A stretch of DNA of 64,000 bases from Prevotella sp. (GTDB lineage: Bacteria > Bacteroidota > Bacteroidia > Bacteroidales > Bacteroidaceae). The DNA is taken from positions 1 through 64,000 of the forward strand of contig JAGCDO010000062.1 in the NCBI GenBank assembly GCA_017651265.1, written 5' to 3'. Positions 1 to 7,583 of the stretch are shown in pieces (the first letter of the stretch is position 1; every line of letters begins with the position of its first letter). The notes beneath the pieces are model-generated. The model made no database searches. It was not told where the DNA came from and was given only the letters and a program-made list of their open reading frames with translations. Position numbers and translations under genes: made by a program.

Positions 1-178
1 CCAGACTCAAATAGTAACCGAACGACTCGTCATCATCCTTGTAAGTGAAGATTGAGTACTCGCCCTTGTCGGTCTCAGCCTCGGCCACTTCCATTCTTAT
101 ACCTGCCGGCTGCTTCTGTGCCATCACATTCACTGTAGTCATCATGGCGACTACGACCATCATCAATACCTTTTTCAT
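1..178 (-). CDS. Secreted protein, 3' end outside window (partial)
   Basis: The first 59 codons are visible, read leftward from an ATG at 178; the rest lies beyond the window. A hydrophobic signal peptide ends at about residue 20 (NVMAQ, cleavage likely after the Ala), so the protein is exported. The mature part is acidic and its family cannot be assigned from this fragment. The signal-peptide DNA is close to that of the genes at 256-729 and 1085-1693. The gene lies 77 bp downstream of the lipoprotein gene on the same strand and shows no clear promoter of its own, so the two are probably cotranscribed. Confidence 0.75.
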   Translation of the reverse strand, partial: MKKVLMMVVVAMMTTVNVMAQKQPAGIRMEVAEAETDKGEYSIFTYKDDDESFGYYLSL

Positions 179-255
179 TGTTGTCATTGTTTTAATTGTT
201 TCTAGCATGTACCAGTCGCAATTGTTAAGGTAAAAATTCAGTTATTATATAGAAA

Positions 256-729
256 TTATCGAGTCATCCTCACCTCGTAGGTCTTGTTCTCCTTGTAGAA
301 ATAGAGGGAGCACTCCATTACTGACGAAACCTCCTTGTGAAGTGTGATGCGGAAAAAATGTTTGCCGTCGACCATTCCTTCGATGATCTTTGCATCCTTG
401 ATGGCGTAGAGAGTGTTGTCGTTGCTGTCGTATTTCTCGCGTGTTGACTCGTCGGCCACACCATCCTTGTAGTAGAACTTTTCTGCCTTGTAGTTGTGTT
501 TGCTGGCGCTGAACTTTACATTGAAATTGAACAGTGCTGCATCTTCCCAGCGCACCCAGCTGCCGTTGTCGTCCAGAATCATGTCTACATGCCAGGTAGG
601 ACCGTTAATAACGTTACGCAGAATCCAGTCCTCATTGCTCTCGCCTTCTTCTTGTTCGGCACAACTGGTTAAACTCATACTCATTGCAGTCATCATGGCG
701 ACTACGACCATCAAAAATACCTTTTTCAT
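256..729 (-). CDS. Small lipoprotein with lipocalin-like length
   Basis: A 157-residue protein with a lipoprotein signal peptide ending in lipobox LTSC (Cys23), so it should be anchored to a membrane facing the periplasm or surface. The mature part has alternating polar and hydrophobic strands and a Trp-rich early segment (GPTWHVD, GSWVRWED), the feel of a small lipocalin-like beta-barrel, but no family is recognised. The first 17 codons are identical in DNA to those of the gene at 1085-1693, although the mature proteins are unrelated. A -7 box lies at 776-783, giving a leader of about 40 nt. Confidence 0.8.
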   Translation of the reverse strand: MKKVFLMVVVAMMTAMSMSLTSCAEQEEGESNEDWILRNVINGPTWHVDMILDDNGSWVRWEDAALFNFNVKFSASKHNYKAEKFYYKDGVADESTREKYDSNDNTLYAIKDAKIIEGMVDGKHFFRITLHKEVSSVMECSLYFYKENKTYEVRMTR

Positions 730-735
730 TGTTGT
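679..735 (-). repeat. 57-bp exact repeat of signal-peptide DNA, copy 1
   Basis: This stretch covers the first 17 codons and the bases just before the ATG of the lipoprotein gene. It is identical to 1643-1699 in the next gene upstream. A diverged third copy opens the gene at 1-178. Promoter and upstream inverted repeat are also shared (855-893 and 1806-1845), so the unit that was copied is regulatory region plus export signal. Confidence 0.85.
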
Positions 736-775
736 AATTGTTTTTTTATTGTTTAATTGTTTCTGATTTCTGATG

Positions 776-783
776 CAAAATTA
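776..783 (-). promoter_or_regulatory. Promoter -7 box of lipoprotein gene
   Basis: TAATTTTG on the minus strand matches the Bacteroidetes TAnnTTTG -7 element. It lies 47 bp before the ATG at 729. Confidence 0.6.
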
Positions 784-854
784 CAACCGGTATTTTTACC
801 CTGGAAACTATTTCGTGTTTTTCTAACAGAGTATTTACGACAAGGGCATAATAA

Positions 855-893
855 TTGCGACAGATTCAAAAAACATGTCTGAATCTGTCGCAA
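855..893. promoter_or_regulatory. 14-bp perfect inverted repeat upstream of promoter
   Basis: Arms TTGCGACAGATTCA (855-868) and its exact complement (880-893) flank an 11-bp loop, about 75-100 bp upstream of the -7 box at 776-783. A near-identical dyad sits at the same place upstream of the gene at 1085-1693. The position upstream of the promoter and the conservation suggest an operator for a dimeric regulator; a structural role is also possible. The 730-1084 gap otherwise holds this dyad, the promoter and the terminator hairpin at 991-1018. Confidence 0.55.
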
Positions 894-990
894 ATATAAT
901 TCACGATGGCCTTTTTGCCATTGTGGATATCCACTCCTTTCTTCACAGGCTTCCCACTGAGCCATAGGATGGCCTAGGGCATAAACAAAG

Positions 991-1018
991 GAGTGGCGGA
1001 CTTCCCTGTCCGCCACTC
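991..1018 (-). terminator. Hairpin terminator after beta-barrel gene
   Basis: Arms GAGTGGCGGAC (991-1001) and GTCCGCCACTC (1008-1018) pair over 11 bp with a 6-nt loop. On the minus strand the hairpin is followed by CTTTGTTT, consistent with intrinsic termination of the gene ending at 1085. A second small GC-rich inverted repeat (GCGGAC/GTCCGC) lies between the stop codon and this hairpin. Confidence 0.65.
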
Positions 1019-1084
1019 GAATCCAATACTCGTGATTGTCTGCGGACTAAGTCCGCTCTTCCTATAAACCCTATTAGTTTTGGA

Positions 1085-1693
1085 TTAGAACTTGAATTTT
1101 ACACCGCCCAGGATAATTCCCTGCTCACCTACACCTGCCTCGAAGAAGCCGCGTACCTTCGCACCAAACTCCAGACCGATGAATGAGAGCTGATACATGA
1201 AGAAGGTGTCGTTGTCCTCATATTCTTTATTAGTCGCAAGGTCCTTCTCATTGGAGTTGTGGAACATAACACCAGCAGCTGCCTTAGAATAGAGGGCGAA
1301 ATGTGACTTATGAACCCAGTCGTACTTTACTGCGGGCATCACCGTGAAATAATCGCGTGTGCGTTCACCTACCTTAATATCATTATCCTTTTTCTTCACA
1401 ACGTCATCACTATAGTGTGCAAAAGCCACGATACCACCGATGGCAATACGCGGGTTGTTCAGATGGTAGAAGTACTCAATAGCGACAGTACCCAAGTCAT
1501 CTTTTGTCTTTGCTTCGACACCTGAAAGACTGTCGAATATACCGTTACTTACACCATAGCCTAAACCATCGAATACGGCAGAGGCGCCTAATCCATAGCT
1601 CAGACCGATCTCATGACGGGGTTCATTACTCTGTGCATTCACACTCATTGCAGTCATCATGGCGACTACGACCATCAAAAATACCTTTTTCAT
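1085..1693 (-). CDS. Outer-membrane beta-barrel protein
   Basis: A 202-residue protein with a cleavable signal peptide (residues 1-21, SVNAQS). The mature part shows the aromatic, alternating strands of small outer-membrane beta-barrels (EIGLSYGLGA, VAIEYFYHL, FTVMPAVKYDW, FALYSKAAAGV) and ends in KFKF, a typical terminal strand with C-terminal Phe. Function unknown; porin-like or adhesion roles are possible. It has its own -7 box at 1727-1734 and an upstream dyad at 1806-1845 shared with the lipoprotein gene downstream. Confidence 0.8.
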   Translation of the reverse strand: MKKVFLMVVVAMMTAMSVNAQSNEPRHEIGLSYGLGASAVFDGLGYGVSNGIFDSLSGVEAKTKDDLGTVAIEYFYHLNNPRIAIGGIVAFAHYSDDVVKKKDNDIKVGERTRDYFTVMPAVKYDWVHKSHFALYSKAAAGVMFHNSNEKDLATNKEYEDNDTFFMYQLSFIGLEFGAKVRGFFEAGVGEQGIILGGVKFKF

Positions 1694-1699
1694 TGTTGT
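1643..1699 (-). repeat. 57-bp exact repeat of signal-peptide DNA, copy 2
   Basis: Identical to 679-735. It covers the start region and first 17 codons of the beta-barrel gene; similarity ends where the mature proteins begin. Confidence 0.85.
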
Positions 1700-1726
1700 T
1701 GTTTAATTTGTTTCTGATTTCTGATG

Positions 1727-1734
1727 CAAAGGTA
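1727..1734 (-). promoter_or_regulatory. Promoter -7 box of beta-barrel gene
   Basis: TACCTTTG on the minus strand, 33 bp before the ATG at 1693, followed by the same GCATCAGAAATCAG leader start as the lipoprotein gene. Confidence 0.65.
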
Positions 1735-1805
1735 TGATCGTTTTCGTCAGACTAGAAGTTTTTTCGTGTTTTTCTATCAGAGTTGTTACGACAGGGATAT
1801 AATAA

Positions 1806-1845
1806 TTGCGACAGATCCAGAAAACCATGCCTGAATCTGTCGCAA
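1806..1845. promoter_or_regulatory. Second copy of upstream inverted repeat
   Basis: Arms 1806-1819 and 1832-1845 match in 13 of 14 positions and are the same sequence as the dyad at 855-893. Spacing to the promoter is also similar. Likely the same regulator or structure acts at both genes. Confidence 0.55.
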
Positions 1846-1901
1846 AAGGGGGGTTCCAAGGAGTTTTATTGAGAAAGGAAGGGCTTCTCAATCCTCATAA
1901 A

Positions 1902-2456
1902 CTAGAAGTTCACGCCGACGGTAAGGAAGATGGACGCATGCTCCTCATCTCCGTCCTGCTCCACCAATCCGGCATTCACACCAAGGTTAGTATAGAACTG
2001 ATTATAGGTAAATGCAACACCTTCGCGAATACCGAAATCGAGTTTCTCATAATCGATACCATACGAAGTATAGAAGCCGGTGAATGGCTGTAATGTCATG
2101 TTCTTACCGATATAGAAATGGTAGCTGGCCACAGCTGGAATAAAGATGGAGTGGTTGTGGTCGGTGTAGTCCTTATGATCACCCCACCATTCATAGCGGC
2201 AACCTTTATCCATATAATAGGCACCTGTCTCCACATAGATGGGCAGTTTAGCCACCTTGAAATCAACAGCCAATCCACCATAAGGTGCTGTCAACACCTC
2301 GGCATTGCCATAATCCATCGTTGAAAACGTGATACCACCTCTTACACCTATATGCATCTTCGGTGCATTTTTGTATGCAGGATAGAACTTGGCACTCACT
2401 TGAAGTGACGTTGCAACAAATACTGTTAACAGTGTGAATCTCAATAACTTTTTCAT
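1902..2456 (-). CDS. Outer-membrane beta-barrel protein (PorT-like)
   Basis: A 184-residue protein with signal peptide (residues 1-22, LQVSA). The mature part resembles small PorT-type beta-barrels of Bacteroidetes: HIGVRGGITFSTMDYG near the N-terminus, several aromatic strand segments, and a C-terminal strand FLTVGVNF ending in Phe. It is the last gene of a minus-strand operon, 15 bp after the DUF1460 gene. An inverted repeat at 1868-1892 follows the stop codon and may weakly terminate. Substrate unknown. Confidence 0.8.
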   Translation of the reverse strand: MKKLLRFTLLTVFVATSLQVSAKFYPAYKNAPKMHIGVRGGITFSTMDYGNAEVLTAPYGGLAVDFKVAKLPIYVETGAYYMDKGCRYEWWGDHKDYTDHNHSIFIPAVASYHFYIGKNMTLQPFTGFYTSYGIDYEKLDFGIREGVAFTYNQFYTNLGVNAGLVEQDGDEEHASIFLTVGVNF

Positions 2457-2471
2457 CGTAATAATATTTAA

Positions 2472-3338
2472 TTAGTTAGTATATCTTTCATCTCTCATCT
2501 TCGGTCTTATAATCCTAATGCCTGGCATGGTCTTATGCTGGAAGAGGTACTGCTGGAGCGTCATGGGTTCCTCCACCACCTTATGATGGATGCTGGAAGC
2601 GTTGAGCAGATGCAGTCCGTCATCATGCCAAACGGCAATACCGATATGCTGCGTATCAAGACCGGCAATCGTTGTGATAATGGCGATGATATCCCCATCG
2701 TGGATGGTATTGCGCAGCAGTTTCGTATTGGTGAGTTGTTCCTGTGGAATATAACGGTATTGTCGTCCGTTTATTGCCTGTTCTTGTTTACGGATGCCTG
2801 GTATGTCACCCGGATTTACCTTGAGCATCCGATAGAGATCAGGATGTTGTGTCATGTAGTTAACCTGGATGGTCTGCACAGCCGTGAAGGGCGGGTTAGG
2901 CGACTGTATCTCCTTGCAGAATCCCATGGATGTGTTATCCTCGATCCACGAGGTAAAGTAATGCAAACGTCTGACGTACGCCGGCTCATCGCCTTGTGCA
3001 TAGCGGATCTTCTGCAGGATATGACAAAAGGCCTCGAAGGAATACAGACTGTCACGTACGCACAGGCTCAATGCCAGTGCATTCTCCACCATCGTGGTAC
3101 AGTCGAGCTCGCGCAGGTTGATAATCAACCGTTCCTTGTCAAACGGCTCCAGGGTATGTCCTACGTAGGGAATATCCTTCAGTTGACGAGCGAAGTGCAC
3201 CAGCAGATTCCCCTTACGGGGCGCCTCTGCAAGTAATCGCATCACCTTCACACTATCCTCGCGCTGATAATGCACCTGTGCTTGACACATGGGCAATAGC
3301 ATCACTAACGCGAACAATATAACAACAACTCTTTTCAT
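2472..3338 (-). CDS. DUF1460 protein, NlpC/P60-like amidase
   Basis: A 288-residue exported protein (signal peptide to about residue 20, MCQAQ). It matches the DUF1460 family, proposed N-acetylmuramoyl-L-alanine amidase or peptidase with a papain-like NlpC/P60 fold. The hallmark LRELDCTTMVEN places the likely catalytic Cys at residue 80, and QHIGIAVW near residue 225 supplies the His. It should act on cell-wall peptides in the periplasm. It sits 19 bp after DUF4421 and 15 bp before a beta-barrel gene, in a likely four-gene operon. Confidence 0.85.
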   Translation of the reverse strand: MKRVVVILFALVMLLPMCQAQVHYQREDSVKVMRLLAEAPRKGNLLVHFARQLKDIPYVGHTLEPFDKERLIINLRELDCTTMVENALALSLCVRDSLYSFEAFCHILQKIRYAQGDEPAYVRRLHYFTSWIEDNTSMGFCKEIQSPNPPFTAVQTIQVNYMTQHPDLYRMLKVNPGDIPGIRKQEQAINGRQYRYIPQEQLTNTKLLRNTIHDGDIIAIITTIAGLDTQHIGIAVWHDDGLHLLNASSIHHKVVEEPMTLQQYLFQHKTMPGIRIIRPKMRDERYTN

Positions 3339-3357
3339 TATCTAATTCTCAATTGAT

Positions 3358-4512
3358 TCAATGTCCTCTCTTCCTCTTGAAATTCATGCCTACATAGAAG
3401 TTCAGACTACCGAAGCTATTATTCGTGGAGAACTGCGTCTTGCGGTAATTGTAACTGTGGATGATGGCACTCATACCTGCAAACCAGCGCGTATTGTTCC
3501 ATACGATACCAAAACGCCCTGTGCTATCAAATGTGATATTACTGAATGAGAAATCGCGGAAACGACTCGTCTGACTCTTCCACAGGTCACCTTCCGACTC
3601 TTTATAGGCCAAGGACAACGACAGACTGGCGGCTGCCAACCAGTTGTGAGCAAAGACCCAGTTATAGGCATATCCTCCTGACACAGAGATGTTCTTGTAT
3701 TTCACATCATTAAACATCAGACCGCTATCGAGCTTGATGGTGCCGTACTTCTCCTCTATATCCGATGGGAGGTTATTCATGGTCTTCTGCAGTTTCTCAT
3801 AATCCAGATGGATGCTATGACGTGTATAACCTATTCCCATCAATGCCGATCCGCAACTACGCCGCTGGACAGTGCTCTGACTGAATGCCGCAGGATATGA
3901 GAACTTCTTGTGATTGAAGATATAATAAAGGTCGAAACCTATGATTCCCACATTCAATCCTGAGAACGGAATATCCACATCACGGATGGTCTTCTGCTGA
4001 TGATTCAGTCCGATGTTTCGGATCTTATAGTCATTACCTGTTTTCCTGTAGTAGAGGTCGATACTCATCAGGTTACTGTACAGACTGATGTCGAACTCTT
4101 TCTTGTTATGACTGCTGGTTAAATGACTGATATCAAAGGTGTATCCAAGGAATATCCATCGCCATCCGAAATAAGGACCGATGCGGTAGGTCATCTCAGG
4201 GGCAAATGATACCGATTGGCCCGACTTACTACTAATCCTATAAGTCTCGTAAGTATTGGTGTTCTGCAACATCACTGCGTAGTTGTAATGCTGAGGTTCG
4301 ATATAGGTGGTATCGATTTCATTGAAGTCCTTGAAGTAACGGGTGAAGAAGTTTCCCACCTTATGGGGAATATCCTCCTTGCTTGCCATCACTTCCATGG
4401 TAGAGGGCTCAGAAACGAACATGATTGTATCGGCTACGTCATCCATGGCGGAAACTTCTTGTATTACCGTCATCAGCAAACCCATCAACAACCATTTTAC
4501 CTTACTTATCAT
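3358..4512 (-). CDS. DUF4421 family secreted protein
   Basis: A 384-residue protein counted from ATG 4512 (MISKVKW), chosen over the upstream ATG at 4533 because the hydrophobic signal peptide begins here and the upstream codons lie in the heptamer array. The mature part fits DUF4421, a Bacteroidetes beta-barrel-like family: YIFNHKKFSYPAAFSQS followed by a paired-Arg and GSALMGIGY segment is its recognisable core at about residues 205-240, and the C-terminus NFYVGMNFK looks like a terminal strand. Probable outer-membrane location; function unknown. Likely cotranscribed with the Gfo/Idh gene upstream. Confidence 0.8.
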   Translation of the reverse strand: MISKVKWLLMGLLMTVIQEVSAMDDVADTIMFVSEPSTMEVMASKEDIPHKVGNFFTRYFKDFNEIDTTYIEPQHYNYAVMLQNTNTYETYRISSKSGQSVSFAPEMTYRIGPYFGWRWIFLGYTFDISHLTSSHNKKEFDISLYSNLMSIDLYYRKTGNDYKIRNIGLNHQQKTIRDVDIPFSGLNVGIIGFDLYYIFNHKKFSYPAAFSQSTVQRRSCGSALMGIGYTRHSIHLDYEKLQKTMNNLPSDIEEKYGTIKLDSGLMFNDVKYKNISVSGGYAYNWVFAHNWLAAASLSLSLAYKESEGDLWKSQTSRFRDFSFSNITFDSTGRFGIVWNNTRWFAGMSAIIHSYNYRKTQFSTNNSFGSLNFYVGMNFKRKRGH

Positions 4513-4517
4513 CTCAC

Positions 4518-4552
4518 AACTGTCAACTGTCAACTGTCAACTATCAACTGTC
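4518..4552. repeat. Heptamer array, Gfo/DUF4421 junction
   Basis: Five tandem 7-bp units (AACTGTC four times, AACTATC once) fill the gap between two cotranscribed genes. The stop codon of the oxidoreductase (4551-4553) lies in the last unit. The unit is TCAACTG in another phase, sharing the TCAA core with the arrays at 18056, 22982 and 55797. Confidence 0.85.
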
Positions 4553-5534
4553 AGAACTTCCCTAACACTCTGTCAAGCACCCAGTTCACGGGCGTGGCAC
4601 TCACGCTTGTGGCCGTACAGATACCGATACCTTGCAGATCCTCAATCACAGAGCGGATAATAGGTAACTGCACGTATGGAGGATTGGGAACAACAATCTC
4701 CGTGGAGCCCTCGCTGGTAACTAAGCGAATGGGATCATAGTTATAAACGGAGAAACTCAAGGTGCCCTGCTCACCAATCATCTCAATACAGTCCTCCTGA
4801 GCCGACTGATGACCAACAAAACACCAAGAACCGCTGCCGGGAACGCCACTCTCGAAACGGAAACATGCACTCACACTATCTTCTGCCTTGTACAGATGAC
4901 CGCAATTGGCACAGATACCATCGGCCTCAGTAATTACGCCGAAGATATCCTGCAGCAGATCGAGTTGATGCGGGGCTAAGTCATAGAAATAACCACCTCC
5001 GGCAATGGCAGGCTGCAGTCGCCAAGGAAGCGTTTCCTCAGAGGTATAATCCAAATCGCGCGGCGGAACAGAGAAACGTATCTGTACGTTGACGATATTT
5101 CCTATCACCCCACCCTGAACAATCTCTTTTACACGCTGGAAGTACGGGAGGTAACGACGGTAGTAGGCCACAAAGCAGGGAACGCCCGTCTCCTCACTCA
5201 CTCTGTTGATGCGTACACACTCGTCGTAGCTGGCCGCCAAAGGCTTCTCCACATAAACTGGTTTTCCCGCCTTCATGGCCATGATGGCGAAGGTGGCATG
5301 ACTGCTGGGTGGTGTGGCCACATAGATGGCGTTTACATCGGGATCGTTGATAAGTTCCTGCGCATCAGTGTAGTACTTAGGAACATGATGACGCTCTGCG
5401 TAAGAGCGGGCACGACGTTCGGTGCGACTCATCACCGCCACGACTTTCGATCCCGTCACCTCATTAAAGGCCGGTCCCGACTTCTTCTCAGTTACCTCAC
5501 CGCAACCGATAAAACCCCAATTGATCAGTTTCAT
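4551..5534 (-). CDS. Gfo/Idh/MocA family oxidoreductase
   Basis: A 327-residue NAD(P)-dependent sugar or inositol dehydrogenase-like protein. The N-terminal Rossmann fold opens with GFIGCGEV (residues 7-14), followed by AIYVATPPSSHA and the family's EKP motif (residues 96-98). The C-terminal domain carries GGGYFYDLAPHQLD, where the His-bearing motif is usually catalytic. Substrate cannot be told from sequence. First gene of a likely operon with DUF4421, DUF1460 and a beta-barrel. Its -7 box (5540-5547) is so close to the ATG that the transcript is probably leaderless. Confidence 0.9.
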   Translation of the reverse strand: MKLINWGFIGCGEVTEKKSGPAFNEVTGSKVVAVMSRTERRARSYAERHHVPKYYTDAQELINDPDVNAIYVATPPSSHATFAIMAMKAGKPVYVEKPLAASYDECVRINRVSEETGVPCFVAYYRRYLPYFQRVKEIVQGGVIGNIVNVQIRFSVPPRDLDYTSEETLPWRLQPAIAGGGYFYDLAPHQLDLLQDIFGVITEADGICANCGHLYKAEDSVSACFRFESGVPGSGSWCFVGHQSAQEDCIEMIGEQGTLSFSVYNYDPIRLVTSEGSTEIVVPNPPYVQLPIIRSVIEDLQGIGICTATSVSATPVNWVLDRVLGKF

Positions 5535-5539
5535 GGGGA

Positions 5540-5547
5540 CAAAGGTA
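5540..5547 (-). promoter_or_regulatory. Promoter -7 box, probably leaderless transcript
   Basis: TACCTTTG on the minus strand is separated from the ATG at 5534 by only 5 bp. Initiation 4-6 nt after this box would fall at or next to the A of the ATG. Confidence 0.6.
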
Positions 5548-5690
5548 CGAAAAATCTGATTAAGTGAGAGAGAAACGAATAAATTTGTTTATCCGAACGT
5601 GAAGATTTTATATAATAAGTGAGTGAAATGCAAAAGGAAAACAAGTTTTTCTTTTCATTTCCGAACGAGAGTACTTTCGGCGTAGCCAAA
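5540..5690. repeat. Left arm of ~150-bp inverted repeat (promoter module)
   Basis: Read on the plus strand, this arm matches the reverse complement of 6441-6590 over about 150 bp with scattered substitutions (roughly three quarters or more identical by eye). Both arms contain the promoter of the adjacent divergent gene, an A/T-rich hairpin near the middle and a TTCGGCG core at the inner end. The arms bracket the non-coding island 5535-6620. Confidence 0.75.
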
Positions 5691-5691
5691 C

Positions 5692-5801
5692 CTATGGTAT
5701 CGAGGTGCAATATCATAGATATTAGAGTCTGAAAGCATAGGTATTGGAGCCTAAAACCATAGGTATTGGAGTCTAAAACCATAGGTATCGCAATGCAAAA
5801 C
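5692..5801. repeat. Five 22-bp tandem units
   Basis: Units start at 5692, 5714, 5736, 5758 and 5780. The consensus begins CATAGGTATTGGAG; the two central units differ at a single position and the outer ones are diverged. No spacers, so this is not a CRISPR array. No reading frame is maintained. Confidence 0.8.
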
Positions 5802-5903
5802 CTAACAATTCAATTTTTGAATTCACAAAACTGGCGCAACATACACGGATTTCGCTGGAAACACCTTTATATACGAGAGAAATGGGTGTTTTCAACATAC
5901 ACG

Positions 5904-5946
5904 CAACATACACTATACGGGCTTTAACATACACGCAACATACACG
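5904..5946. repeat. 43-bp perfect inverted repeat, left arm
   Basis: Exact reverse complement of 6136-6178. The arm contains ACATACACG motifs and the unique stretch CTATACGGGC. Confidence 0.9.
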
Positions 5947-5969
5947 CAACATACACGCAACATACACGC
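5926..5969. repeat. Four 11-bp tandem units AACATACACGC
   Basis: Four consecutive perfect copies overlap the end of the left inverted-repeat arm. Fewer copies are found in inverted orientation around 6136-6198. Confidence 0.85.
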
Positions 5970-5990
5970 GAGATTCACATGAGAGTTATT

Positions 5991-6077
5991 GTTCCCAACA
6001 TGGGAATAAAAAGTTCCCAACATGGGAATAAAAGTTCCCAACGTGGGAATAAAAAGTTCCCAACGTGGGAATAAAAA
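5991..6077. repeat. Four tandem palindromic 21-22-bp units
   Basis: Units begin at 5991, 6013, 6034 and 6056. Each contains the dyad TTCCCA-n3-TGGGAA followed by an A-run. The first two carry ACA and the last two ACG in the dyad centre. A dimeric DNA-binding protein site array or a set of small hairpins would look like this. Confidence 0.85.
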
Positions 6078-6135
6078 GAAACTATGCTACTCTCTCATAG
6101 AAACTAAGCCACTTATCTTCGCAACAACCCGTCGG

Positions 6136-6178
6136 CGTGTATGTTGCGTGTATGTTAAAGCCCGTATAGTGTATGTTG
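6136..6178. repeat. 43-bp perfect inverted repeat, right arm
   Basis: Reverse complement of 5904-5946 without mismatch. With 5904-5946 it encloses about 190 bp that includes the palindromic tandem units. Confidence 0.9.
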
Positions 6179-6440
6179 GTGTATGTTGCGTGTATGTTAA
6201 AACTGATAGAATTCCCTTTATTTATTGGGATTTCCGTGTTTTTTCGTGTACCTTTGAGTGAGTTTTATAAATTGTCCATAAATTGAAGTGACTAATACCA
6301 GTAATGCAAAAAACTTAAGATTGACAAAAAAAGCATTCATTCTTTTGGATGTGCGACTAACTTTCGTTACCTTTGACTTCGTCGATATTGCTCACGCTCG
6401 GCAATTGATGCAAGCATCATTGCTCTCACTTAAACGCAAC

Positions 6441-6590
6441 TTTGGCTTCGCCGAAGATACTCCCACTCAACAATAAAAAGAAAAAACCGTTTTTCTTTTG
6501 TATTGTATTCGTTTATTGCATAAAATCTTCACGCTCGAGTAAACAAATTATTTGTTTTCTTCTCGCTTAATCAGATTTTTCGTATCTTTG
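6441..6590. repeat. Right arm of ~150-bp inverted repeat (promoter module)
   Basis: Inverted partner of 5540-5690. It ends with the promoter of the membrane-protein gene at 6621. The region 6200-6440 between the arms contains a further copy of the TACCTTTG...TTCGTCG core near 6366-6390 but no gene. Confidence 0.75.
6583..6590 (+). promoter_or_regulatory. Promoter -7 box of membrane-protein gene
   Basis: TATCTTTG followed by GCAGC, 30 bp before the start at 6621. It is the mirror copy of the promoter at 5540-5547. Confidence 0.65.
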
Positions 6591-6620
6591 CAGCAAATAT
6601 TAGCATTCGTTGATAATTGA

Positions 6621-7559
6621 ATGACAAACATGATACAACTGAAACAAGAAGAACTGATCAAGAGTCGTGGCTACCGCGCAACGATCAAGGCAGCATACAA
6701 TCTGTTCACCGACAATTATAAGGTGATACTCAAGCATATCTGGCCGTATGCGCTCGCTATGGCTGTTGTGCTGGGTGCGTTCGTACTGAACCAATTCAGG
6801 GTTTATGGACAACCGCCTATGATGCTGTTGAGCATGCTTTCCTCCTTATGCATGATAATCCTTGTCTTTGTCACAGATGCTTTATTCACAGGAAGGATTA
6901 TGATGTTTATCAACGGACAGTCATTCCCCTGGAACTTCCAACGCTCCCTCAAAATCTGGCTCTGGATGCTGCTCCTGTTAGCAATCGTATCCGTCTTCGT
7001 CTTTACCATCTCTTATCTTATTTTACCGGGCGCGGATGATACTTCTGCAGGCATTCCTCAGACAGATCCAATGATCCAGATGCAACAACAACAGATGGAC
7101 TACTTCAAATCAATGGGAGTTGTGACAATTACCATGACAGCATTCTTACTGTTACTGCTGCCTCTTGTCTATATCATCATGCAGTATTTTGTGGAGACAA
7201 ACACCCACTTCCACAAGATCTTCTTCAAGGGATGGAAGATAGGAATGAAGCATTGGGGATATATCTTCATCACCCTTTTGGTGGTCACTATCTGTATGAC
7301 TGTGGTCACGATGATTCTTTCTCTACCACTGACCATTCTGTTCACGGCATACGGCATTTCATTACAAGGTGTGGCGATGGGCGACGAAGCGGGTCTGCCG
7401 GGATATTTCATCCCCCTGGCCTTCGTCGTTTCCTTGATTTCATACTTTATCTATTTCATCCTGACGATATTCCCTCTGTTTGCGATTTATTATATCTACG
7501 GCTCCATCGAAGCAAAGGAACAGGAGAAGAGGAACCTGAAGCTGAATACAGAGTATTGA
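6621..7559 (+). CDS. Multi-pass membrane protein, function unknown
   Basis: A 312-residue integral membrane protein. About six hydrophobic segments are visible: residues ~38-58, 70-92, 112-135, 172-192, 212-240 and 262-290, interrupted by a Gln/Met-rich loop (MIQMQQQQMDYF, ~150-161). The last stretch is basic and cytoplasmic. ATG at 6621 or the in-frame ATG at 6630 could start it. It precedes hisB by 24 bp on the same strand, so it may share its transcript, but nothing ties it to histidine synthesis. No family recognised with certainty. Confidence 0.75.
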   Translation: MTNMIQLKQEELIKSRGYRATIKAAYNLFTDNYKVILKHIWPYALAMAVVLGAFVLNQFRVYGQPPMMLLSMLSSLCMIILVFVTDALFTGRIMMFINGQSFPWNFQRSLKIWLWMLLLLAIVSVFVFTISYLILPGADDTSAGIPQTDPMIQMQQQQMDYFKSMGVVTITMTAFLLLLLPLVYIIMQYFVETNTHFHKIFFKGWKIGMKHWGYIFITLLVVTICMTVVTMILSLPLTILFTAYGISLQGVAMGDEAGLPGYFIPLAFVVSLISYFIYFILTIFPLFAIYYIYGSIEAKEQEKRNLKLNTEY

Positions 7560-7583
7560 GTATCACCTATTATTATATGAATC

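Noticed and set aside
753-1016. 87-residue minus-strand open frame
   Set aside because: It overlaps the promoter, the dyad and the terminator hairpin at 991-1018, and its protein has no coherent composition or start context.
5692-6077. Possible CRISPR array
   Set aside because: Repeats are directly adjacent without spacers, units are 11 or 22 bp and diverged, and there are no cas genes.
5531-6476. Several 60-80-residue open frames in the repeat island
   Set aside because: They are created by tandem repeats (for example VCCVYVKARIVYV-like reads of the ACATACACG units) and have no start context or conserved pattern.
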